This document shows positions 1-5,264 of a stretch of 5,401 nt of DNA, in pieces. The DNA comes from Actinomycetes bacterium (GTDB lineage Bacteria; Actinomycetota; Acidimicrobiia; Acidimicrobiales; Bog-793): NCBI GenBank assembly GCA_021823365.1, contig JAKAOD010000247.1, forward strand, positions 1-5,401, written 5' to 3'. The first letter of the stretch is position 1. Each line of letters begins with the position of its first letter. The notes beneath the pieces are model-generated. The model had not been told where the DNA came from, made no database searches, and saw nothing but the letters and a program-made list of their open reading frames with translations. The translations under genes and the position numbers were made by a program.

Positions 1-1437
1 GATCTCGACGACGTCGAAGAGGTCCACTCCCTCGGCGCGCCACTCGGCCTCCATCGCCTCCTTTCGGGACAGCCGGTCGGACTCCTGCTCGGCGAGCCTC
101 TTCGCCTGCTCGAACGCGCCCCGGCCGATCGCGGCTTCTTTGTCCTGGCGCAGCCGGTTGATCTCCTCGTCGAGCTTCTTGTGGCCGGGCGGGGTGGTCA
201 TCCGCCTGATGCGCAGCCGGCTGCCCGCCTCGTCGATGAGGTCGATCGCCTTGTCGGGGAGGAAGCGGTCAGAGAGGTACCGGTCCGCGAGGTTGGCCGC
301 GGCGACGAGCGCCTGGTCGGTGATCGTGACCGCGTGGTGCGACTCGTAGCGGTCTCGCAGCCCCTTCAAGATGTCGATGGTGAGCGCGACGGACGGCTGG
401 CTCACCTTCACCGGTTGGAAGCGCCGCTCGAGGGCCGCGTCCTTCTCGAGGTGCTTGCGGTACTCGTCGAGCGTCGTGGCGCCGACCGTCTGGAGCTCGC
501 CGCGGGCGAGCATCGGCTTCAGGATCGACGCGGCGTCGATCGCACCCTCGGCCGCACCCGCGCCCACCAGCGTGTGGAGCTCGTCGATGAACAAGATGAT
601 GTCGCCGCGCGTGCGGATCTCCTTCAACACCTTCTTCAGGCGCTCCTCGAAGTCGCCACGGTACCGGCTTCCCGCGACCAGCGCGCCAAGGTCGAGGGTG
701 TAGAGCTGCTTGCCCGCGATCGTCTCTGGGACCTCGTTCGTGACGATCCGCTGGGCGAGGCCCTCGACGATCGCCGTCTTGCCGACGCCGGGCTCGCCGA
801 TGAGCACGGGGTTGTTCTTCGTCCGGCGGGACAGCACCTGCATGACCCGCTCGATCTCCTTCTCGCGCCCGATGACCGGGTCGAGCTTGCCGTCGCGGGC
901 GAGCTGGGTCAGGTTCCGGCCGAACTGGTCGAGAACCGGCGACCCCGACGGCGCGTCGCTCGACGACGTCCCCGCACCCGCGCCGACCGACTCCTTGCCC
1001 TGGTAGCCGGACATGAGCTGGATCACCTGCTGGCGGACGCGCCCCAGGTCTGCGCCCAGGCTCTGGAGCACCTGCGCCGCGACCCCCTCCCCCTCGCGCA
1101 CCAGGCCGAGGAGCATGTGCTCGGTGCCGATGTAGCTGTGCCCGAGCTGCAACGCCTCGCGAAGCGACAGCTCGAGCACCTTCTTCGCGCGTGGGGTGAA
1201 GGGGGGGGAGCCGCTGGGAGCGCTGCCGGCCATGCCGATCGTCTCCTCCACCTTCTCGCGCACCGCTGTGAGCGTGATGCCCAGCGACTCGAGCGCCTTC
1301 GCCGCGACCCCCTCGCCCTCGTGGATCAGGCCCAGGAGGATGTGCTCCGTCCCGATGAAACTGTGGTTCAAAAGGCGCGCTTCTTCTTGCGCCAACACAA
1401 GCACTCGCCGTGCCCGGTCGGTGAAGCGTTCGAACAC
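1..1437 (-). CDS. clpC: ATP-dependent Clp protease ATP-binding subunit ClpC, N-terminal 479 residues (runs off the left edge)
   Basis: AAA+ unfoldase that unfolds substrates and feeds them to the ClpP peptidase in the cytoplasm. Seen here: two Clp N-domain repeats in residues 1-145, starting [12 protein letters not shown] and [12 protein letters not shown], each with an IGTEH motif and a GEGVAA motif. A Ser/Gly/Ala linker follows. The first AAA+ domain has Walker A GEPGVGKT at 214-221, Walker B FIDE at 283-286, [10 protein letters not shown], and the Arg-finger region LERRFQ. The fragment ends inside the middle domain, which begins [13 protein letters not shown]. ClpC proteins are usually about 820-850 residues, so the second AAA+ domain lies outside the window. 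The middle domain and the paired N-repeats separate it from ClpA and ClpX; ClpB is the nearest alternative but has a different N-domain and a longer middle domain. The GTG start is chosen for a GGAGG 7 nt upstream and an in-frame TAG just above it. Reading is unbroken to the edge. Confidence 0.96.
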   Translation of the reverse strand, partial: MFERFTDRARRVLVLAQEEARLLNHSFIGTEHILLGLIHEGEGVAAKALESLGITLTAVREKVEETIGMAGSAPSGSPPFTPRAKKVLELSLREALQLGHSYIGTEHMLLGLVREGEGVAAQVLQSLGADLGRVRQQVIQLMSGYQGKESVGAGAGTSSSDAPSGSPVLDQFGRNLTQLARDGKLDPVIGREKEIERVMQVLSRRTKNNPVLIGEPGVGKTAIVEGLAQRIVTNEVPETIAGKQLYTLDLGALVAGSRYRGDFEERLKKVLKEIRTRGDIILFIDELHTLVGAGAAEGAIDAASILKPMLARGELQTVGATTLDEYRKHLEKDAALERRFQPVKVSQPSVALTIDILKGLRDRYESHHAVTITDQALVAAANLADRYLSDRFLPDKAIDLIDEAGSRLRIRRMTTPPGHKKLDEEINRLRQDKEAAIGRGAFEQAKRLAEQESDRLSRKEAMEAEWRAEGVDLFDVVEI

Positions 1438-1444
1438 GTGACCG

Positions 1445-1449
1445 CCTCC
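1445..1449 (-). promoter_or_regulatory. Ribosome binding site of clpC
   Basis: On the minus strand a GGAGG lies 7 nt before the GTG at 1437-1435. No ATG is available in frame between this GTG and the upstream stop, so this site fixes the start. Confidence 0.8.
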
Positions 1450-1474
1450 GTACTGGCTCGTTACCTAGGACTGG

Positions 1475-1497
1475 AGTGTACCCGTAGGGTCCTACCC
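1475..1497 (-). promoter_or_regulatory. Candidate clpC promoter -10 and overlapping dyad
   Basis: Positions 1480-1497 read ACCC-GTA-GGGT-CCT-ACCC: three alternating half-sites with 3-nt spacers, so the central GGGT can pair with either flank. Within it GTAGG/CCTAC form a 5-bp inverted repeat around GT (1484-1495). Directly downstream in the clpC direction is TACACT (complement of 1475-1480), which fits the actinobacterial TANNNT -10 form; I see no good -35. The dyad lies 43-60 nt above the clpC start, so it could be an operator over the promoter or a 5' leader structure. It does not resemble the ClgR site described for actinobacterial clp genes. The assignment is inference from position and symmetry. 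Confidence 0.3.
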
Positions 1498-1631
1498 GCC
1501 CGCCGCGCGCCTCACGGCGCCTCCGCGTCGGCCGCGGCGGCGGCCCCGAATCCAGCGCGTGAATGCCCAGCTCAGCGGGCGCTCACCGATCCCGCACGCG
1601 GCGACGCTTCGGCGACGCGGCGGGGCAGAGA

Positions 1632-1717
1632 CCGCGCCCGCGGGCCACGAGCGCGCCTCCGGCCACGATCGCGGAGACGGGCGCGCCCACGGACACGGCC
1701 GCGCCCGCGGGCCACGA
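1632..1717. repeat. Intergenic direct repeats (19 bp twice, 12-bp core three times)
   Basis: CCGCGCCCGCGGGCCACGA occurs exactly at 1632-1650 and 1699-1717, 67 bp apart. Its 3' part extends to a 12-mer GGCCACGANCGC found three times: 1643-1654, 1661-1672 and 1710-1721. Each 19-mer holds the palindrome CCCGCGGG. They fall in the 333-bp gap between the divergent clpC and polyprenyl synthase genes, in which I find no convincing gene. They may be binding sites for a regulator of one or both genes, or a remnant of local duplication. Chance similarity in very GC-rich DNA is less likely for an exact 19-mer but not excluded. Confidence 0.6.
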
Positions 1718-1733
1718 CCGCACCGGCCGGAAG

Positions 1734-1763
1734 TGTTCCCGCCCCGCACCCGTCGCGTAACGT
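1734..1763 (+). promoter_or_regulatory. Candidate promoter for a leaderless polyprenyl synthase mRNA
   Basis: TAACGT at 1758-1763 matches the TANNNT -10 element of actinobacterial promoters and is the most AT-rich spot near the gene. A start site 7-8 nt further on falls on or one base before the G of GTG at 1771. A poor -35 candidate, TGTTCC, lies at 1734-1739 with 18-bp spacing. No Shine-Dalgarno sequence precedes 1771, which fits a leaderless transcript. This is inferred from spacing alone. Confidence 0.35.
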
Positions 1764-1770
1764 GCGGATC

Positions 1771-2745
1771 GTGAATGCCACGGAGGCCCTCGGTCTCCCC
1801 ATGGTCGACGAGGAGCTGGAGCGCCTCGAGCCGTTGCTCGCCGGGTCGGTGATGACGGGAGACAGCTTCCTCGACGACGTGACGACGCACCTCATCGCGG
1901 CGGGCGGCAAGAGGCTCCGGCCGGCGCTCGCGCTCGTCGCGGCCACGCGCGGCGAGCGTAAGGCGTCGGAGCAGGACCTCCTCGGGGGGGTGGCCGTCGA
2001 GCTCGTGCACCTGGCGTCGCTCTACCACGACGACGTCATCGACGAAGCGAGCGTCCGGCGCAGCGTCGAGAGCGTGAACAGCCGGTACGGCAACCTCGTC
2101 GCGATCGTCGCGGGCGACTACCTGCTCGCGCGTTCCGCGGCGATCGCCGCCGCGCTGGGCACCGAGGTCGCCGGCCTCCTTGCGACGACCCTCGGGCAGC
2201 TCTGCCAGGGTCAGATCGTGGAAGTCCGGTCCTGCTTCAAGACGGACCGGAGCGAGGGCGACTACTTCGCCGCGATCGCCGGGAAGACGGCGGCGCTCAT
2301 GTCGGCCTCCTGCCGGATCGGCGCGCTCACGAGCGGGGCGCGCCGGGACGAGGTGGACGCGTTCACCCAGTTCGGGCGCGCGTTGGGGATGGTCTTCCAG
2401 CTCCGCGACGACGTCCTCGACGTCGTCGCGGACGACGGCGAGCTCGGCAAGCCGCCGGGCCAGGACCTCGCGGAGGGCGTCTACACGCTCCCGGTCCTGC
2501 TCGCGCTGCGCGACCCCGACGCCGGTCCCGAACTCCGGACGCTCCTCGGCCAGCCGCTGGGCCAGCCCGAGCGGGAGAAGGCGCGCTCGATCGTGAGCGA
2601 GTCCACGGCGATCGAGACGACGGTCGCGGTCGCGCGCCGCCACGTCGCCGACGCGCTGGTGGCGGCCGAGGGGATCGGCCCACCGCGCGTCGCGGACGGG
2701 CTCGCGCGTCTGGCCAGGTCGCTCCTGGACGACCTGCCAGGCTGA
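1771..2745 (+). CDS. Long-chain (all-E) polyprenyl diphosphate synthase, 324 aa
   Basis: Adds isopentenyl diphosphate units to an allylic primer to make a C30-C50 chain, in bacteria of this type usually for menaquinone. Seen here: GGKRLRP at residues 45-51 (substrate phosphate binding), first Asp-rich motif DDVID at 87-91 followed by RR, GDYLLARS, GKTAAL, and second Asp-rich motif DDVLD at 213-217. These Mg2+-binding motifs are intact. The residues 5 and 4 before the first motif are Ala and Ser (HLASLYHDD); small residues there are known in long-chain enzymes such as IspB, whereas bulky ones stop chain growth early. Length fits the family. The start is uncertain: GTG 1771 is favoured (no SD, but a -10 at leaderless distance); GTG 1762 and ATG 1801 (GGAGG 14 nt upstream, too far) are alternatives. 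It is the only plus-strand gene here, divergent from clpC and convergent with lysS. Exact chain length, hence symbol (hepT, ispB, grcC), cannot be told. Confidence 0.93.
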   Translation: MNATEALGLPMVDEELERLEPLLAGSVMTGDSFLDDVTTHLIAAGGKRLRPALALVAATRGERKASEQDLLGGVAVELVHLASLYHDDVIDEASVRRSVESVNSRYGNLVAIVAGDYLLARSAAIAAALGTEVAGLLATTLGQLCQGQIVEVRSCFKTDRSEGDYFAAIAGKTAALMSASCRIGALTSGARRDEVDAFTQFGRALGMVFQLRDDVLDVVADDGELGKPPGQDLAEGVYTLPVLLALRDPDAGPELRTLLGQPLGQPEREKARSIVSESTAIETTVAVARRHVADALVAAEGIGPPRVADGLARLARSLLDDLPG

Positions 2746-2748
2746 GGG

Positions 2749-4404
2749 TCAGGCCCGGCGGTCCGGGCCGCCCCCGGCCGTCTTGCTCTCGGAGCCCGCA
2801 GCGCCCTGCCCGCTCTCCGCAGCATCCGCAGCATCCGCAGCGCCCTGCCCGCTCTCCGCAGCATCCGCAGCATCCGCAGCGCCCTGCCCGCTCTCCGCAG
2901 CATCCGCAGCATCCGCAGCATCCGCAGCATCCGCAGCGCCCTGCCCGCTCTCCGCAGCATCCGCAGCATCCGCAGCATCCGCGGACCACTCACCGCCTTC
3001 GGAGCGCTCGGGCCGCATCATCGGGAAGGAGATCACCTCCCTGATGTGCGCCACGTCCGAGAAGAGCATCGCCAGACGGTCGATGCCGAGCCCGAGCCCC
3101 CCGGTCGGCGGGAGCCCGTGGCCGAGCGCGCGGACGTAGTCGGTGTCGACGAGCATCGCCTCCTCGTCGCCCTGCTCGCGCGCCCCAGCCTGCTCTTCGA
3201 AGCGGGCGAGCTGCTCGGCAGGGTCGACGAGCTCGCTGAACGCGTTGACGAGCTCGCGCCCCGCGACCACCTGCTCGAAGCGCTCCGCGAGCATCGGGTC
3301 GTCACGGTGGACCCGGGCGAGCGGCGAGACCTCCTTCGGGTAGTCGTGCACGAAGACCGGGTCCCACAGCTCGCCCTCGGTCGTCTTCTCGTAGAGCTCG
3401 AGCAGGATCTTTCCCGGCCCCCAGCTGCGGGCGACCTCCACCCCCTGGTCACGCGCCCAGCTCGCCAGCGTCTCTCTCGGCGTGCGCACGCTCACGTCGA
3501 GACCCGTCTTCTCGCAGACGAGCTCGGTGAGGGTCGCGCGGCGCCACGGGGGCGTGAGGTCGAGCGGCCTCCCCTGGTACGTGAGCGACGTGGTGCCGAG
3601 GATGTCGCGCGCCAGCCCGGTCACGAGCTCCTCCACGAGCGACATCATGTCGTGGTAGTCGGCGTAGGCCTGGTAGAGCTCGAGCGTCGTGAACTCGGGG
3701 TTGTGGCGCGGCGACAGACCCTCGTTGCGGAACAGCCGGCCGATCTCGAACACCTTCTCGAAGCCGCCAACGACGAGCCGCTTCAAGTAGAGCTCCGGCG
3801 CGATCCGCAGGTAGACGTCCATGTCGAGGGCCCGGAAGCGCGTGACGAACGGGCGCGCGTGCGCGCCGCCGGGGATGGGGTGGAGGATCGGGGTCTCGAC
3901 CTCCACGAACCCCATGTCCCACAGACGCTCGCGCATGCGGCGCACCAGCCGGCTGCGCAGGGCGAGCACGCGCCGGGCATCGGGGCTCGTCCACAGGTCC
4001 ACCTCGCGCTGGCGGAACCGCGTCTCCACGTCGGTCACACCCCGCCATTTGTCGCCGAACGGCAGGCGCGCTTCGGCGAGCAGCACCCAGTCGGCGATCT
4101 TCACGGAGATCTCGCCGCGCCGGGTGCGCACCACCTCGCCGCACGCGCCCACCCAGTCGCCGAGCCGCAGCCGGGTGAACGCCTGGAAGTCGCGGGTCAC
4201 CCCGTCGAGCGCGAAGAGCTGCACGGCGCCCGAGGAGTCGCGAAGCTCGGCGAAGGCGAGCTTCCCCTGGGGACGCGAGAGCATGACCCGTCCTGCGACC
4301 GACACGTCGTCGCCGGACTCCTCTCCGGGGGCGAGACCGCCGAAGCGCGCGACCACCTCCGAGGCCGTCGCCGTCTGGTCGAAGCGGTAGGGGACTGTCG
4401 TCAT
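2749..4404 (-). CDS. lysS: Class II lysyl-tRNA synthetase with a repetitive acidic C-terminal tail, 551 aa
   Basis: Attaches lysine to tRNA-Lys in the cytoplasm. Seen here: N-terminal OB-fold anticodon-binding domain (about residues 25-130, with VAGRVMLSRPQGKLAFAELRD), then the class II catalytic core. Motif 1 surrounds FVEVETPIL, motif 2 is RNEGLSPRHNPEF (226-238), and motif 3 is GLGLGIDR (436-443). GGAHARPF, LRIAPELYLKRLVVGGFE and ELYQAYADYHD are LysRS signatures, separating it from AspRS and AsnRS. The core ends near FPMMRPE (460-466), where bacterial LysRS normally stops. Residues 475-535 are an Ala/Asp/Glu/Gly tail from a perfect nested DNA repeat, followed by 16 more residues. I know no such tail in the family. 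The ATG overlaps the coaX stop as ATGA; GAGGGG and GGAGG lie 3 and 10 nt upstream. A longer in-frame reading upstream (to 4812) would overlap coaX and is not LysRS-like. The 3' end faces the polyprenyl synthase stop 3 bp away. Confidence 0.97.
   Translation of the reverse strand: MTTVPYRFDQTATASEVVARFGGLAPGEESGDDVSVAGRVMLSRPQGKLAFAELRDSSGAVQLFALDGVTRDFQAFTRLRLGDWVGACGEVVRTRRGEISVKIADWVLLAEARLPFGDKWRGVTDVETRFRQREVDLWTSPDARRVLALRSRLVRRMRERLWDMGFVEVETPILHPIPGGAHARPFVTRFRALDMDVYLRIAPELYLKRLVVGGFEKVFEIGRLFRNEGLSPRHNPEFTTLELYQAYADYHDMMSLVEELVTGLARDILGTTSLTYQGRPLDLTPPWRRATLTELVCEKTGLDVSVRTPRETLASWARDQGVEVARSWGPGKILLELYEKTTEGELWDPVFVHDYPKEVSPLARVHRDDPMLAERFEQVVAGRELVNAFSELVDPAEQLARFEEQAGAREQGDEEAMLVDTDYVRALGHGLPPTGGLGLGIDRLAMLFSDVAHIREVISFPMMRPERSEGGEWSADAADAADAAESGQGAADAADAADAADAAESGQGAADAADAAESGQGAADAADAAESGQGAAGSESKTAGGGPDRRA
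2752..2769 (+). terminator. Candidate hairpin terminator of the polyprenyl synthase gene, inside the end of lysS
   Basis: GGCCCGG-CGGT-CCGGGCC forms a perfect 7-bp all-GC stem with a 4-nt loop, beginning 7 nt after the synthase stop. It is followed on the plus strand by C/G-rich sequence and then a short pyrimidine stretch (TCTTGCTCTC), not a real U-tract, so it is at best a U-less terminator of the kind proposed in GC-rich actinobacteria. The bases also encode the last residues of lysS (PDRRA), so the stem could be partly coincidental. Confidence 0.35.
2800..2982. repeat. Nested in-frame coding minisatellite in the 3' end of lysS
   Basis: 183 bp made only of two exact units, read on the plus strand: a 21-mer starting AGCGCCCTGCCC (at 2800, 2839, 2878, 2935) and a 9-mer AGCATCCGC. 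The order is 21 + 2x9, 21 + 2x9, 21 + 4x9, 21 + 3x9, giving higher-order units of 39, 39, 57 and 48 bp. There are no mismatches in any of the 4 or 11 copies. On the lysS strand the 9-mer encodes Ala-Asp-Ala and the 21-mer AESGQGA, so the array is 61 residues: 30 Ala, 11 Asp, 4 Glu, 8 Gly, 4 Ser, 4 Gln, with no basic residue. All unit lengths are multiples of 3, so gain or loss keeps the frame. All 11 Asp codons are GAT and 15 of 30 Ala codons are GCT, whereas the Asp codons I sampled in the lysS body are GAC. Just beyond the array (2785-2799) is a weakly similar stretch that may be a decayed unit. Confidence 0.97.
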
Positions 4405-5261
4405 GCCCCCCTCGCCTCCGGGTCGACGTTCCGCTCGTAGACGAGCCGCAGGCCGTGCAGCGTGAGCCACGGCTCGACGTGCTCGATCGTCTCGGCGTGG
4501 GGGGCGACGAGCTGGCTGAGCCCCCCGGTCGCGACGACCGTCGCGCCGCCGAGCTCGGCGACGATGCGGCGGCACATGCCGTCGACCTGCGCCGCGAACC
4601 CGTACAGCGCGCCGGACTGGATCGATTCGGCCGTCGACCGCCCGATCGCCGAGCGGGGCTCGACAAGCTCGACCCGGCGGAGTGCGGCGGCATGCTGGAA
4701 GAGCGCCTCCAAGCTGATCGCGACTCCCGGAACGATGGCCCCGCCGAGGTACTCGCCCGTGCTCGAGATGGCGTCGAAGGTGGTGGCCGTGCCGAGGTCG
4801 ACCACGACGCACGGGCCGCCGTAGAGGTCGAACGCGCCGATGGCGTTCGCGACGCGGTCCGCGCCGACGTCCTTCGGGTTGTCGTAGCGCACCGGCATGC
4901 CGCTCCTCGTGCCCGGCCCGAGCACGACGCAGGGCACGCCGCCGAACCAGCGGGCTGCAGTCTGTCGCAGCTCGCCGGTCACCGAGGGCACCGAGGAGCA
5001 GATCACGAGGCCGTCGACGGTCGCGGCGATGTCGAGGCCCTCCAGGTCGAGGATCTGCGTGAGCAGCACCGCGTACTCGTCGGGCGTCCTCGTGGGCACC
5101 GTGGACAGCCTCCAGTGGTGCGTGAGGTCCCGCCCGTGCAGGTGCTCCGCTCCGATGCCGAACCCGATGCCGGCGTGCGGCAGCGACTCACGCTCTTGCG
5201 GGGTTCGGGCGAACAGGCCGATCACGGTCTCGGTGTTGCCGACGTCGACGGCGAGCAGCAA
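4401..5261 (-). CDS. coaX: Type III pantothenate kinase CoaX, 286 aa
   Basis: Phosphorylates pantothenate with ATP, the first step of coenzyme A synthesis, in the cytoplasm. Seen here: ASKHA-fold phosphate loop DVGNT at 6-10, NPKDVGADR with catalytic-type Asp135 in GADR (133-136), second phosphate loop DLGTATTFD at 155-163, GGAIVPG, an adenosine-side TGG, and the common ending LHGLRLVYERN. All active-site motifs are intact, unlike the Mycobacterium tuberculosis paralogue (DVRNT) thought inactive. Odd: between strand 1 (GLF, 15-17) and HWRLST (49-54) there are about 20 more residues than usual, Gly-rich with HAGIGFGIGAEHLHG. The start is TTG at 5261: GGAGGG lies 7 nt upstream and an in-frame TGA lies two codons above, so no longer start exists. 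That TGA is the stop of the upstream gene, leaving a 3-bp gap; its own stop overlaps the lysS ATG. It is therefore the middle gene of a tightly coupled nadB-coaX-lysS unit. Confidence 0.96.
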   Translation of the reverse strand: MLLAVDVGNTETVIGLFARTPQERESLPHAGIGFGIGAEHLHGRDLTHHWRLSTVPTRTPDEYAVLLTQILDLEGLDIAATVDGLVICSSVPSVTGELRQTAARWFGGVPCVVLGPGTRSGMPVRYDNPKDVGADRVANAIGAFDLYGGPCVVVDLGTATTFDAISSTGEYLGGAIVPGVAISLEALFQHAAALRRVELVEPRSAIGRSTAESIQSGALYGFAAQVDGMCRRIVAELGGATVVATGGLSQLVAPHAETIEHVEPWLTLHGLRLVYERNVDPEARGA

Positions 5262-5264
5262 TCG

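Larger units (their letters stand above)
1438..1770. other. Divergent intergenic region clpC / polyprenyl synthase
   Basis: 333 bp with no gene I can support. It holds the clpC ribosome binding site and candidate -10/dyad at the left, the GGCCACGA-type direct repeats in the middle, and the candidate synthase promoter at the right. The centre is extremely GC-rich. Short open frames exist on both strands but show no start signal or recognisable family. No tRNA, riboswitch or attachment site was recognised. Confidence 0.6.

Noticed and set aside
1581..1740. Short minus-strand frame with a hydrophobic stretch (GAAVSVGAPVSAIVAGGALVARG) before a basic end
   Set aside because: It looks a little like a membrane segment, but there is no ATG or ribosome binding site, it would start over the synthase promoter, and Ala/Val/Gly-rich frames arise easily in this GC-rich spacer.
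1492..2643. Minus-strand open frame of 383 codons opposite the polyprenyl synthase
   Set aside because: Arg-rich and low-complexity composition, no family motif, and antisense to a gene with intact catalytic motifs.
181..2745. Plus-strand open frame of over 850 codons covering the antisense of clpC and continuing into the polyprenyl synthase
   Set aside because: Its first 527 codons are mostly the reverse complement of a clear clpC. The open frame is a by-product of high GC; only the part from about 1771 is a real gene.
2800..2982. CRISPR array
   Set aside because: The units are 9 and 21 bp with no unique spacers and lie in frame in a gene, so this is a tandem minisatellite.
2783..3139. Plus-strand Ser/Ala-rich protein (SAASAASAAPCPL repeats) over the array
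   Set aside because: A frame created by the repeat on the antisense strand, with no start signal. Antisense transcription is possible but translation is unsupported.
3046..4440. Plus-strand open frame of 464 codons opposite lysS
   Set aside because: Antisense shadow of an unmistakable LysRS, with no family features and His/Arg/Leu-rich composition.
4405..4812. Upstream N-terminal extension of lysS
   Set aside because: It would overlap coaX by 400 bp, is Arg-rich, and is unlike any LysRS domain. The ATG at 4404 has a ribosome binding site and the ATGA coupling.
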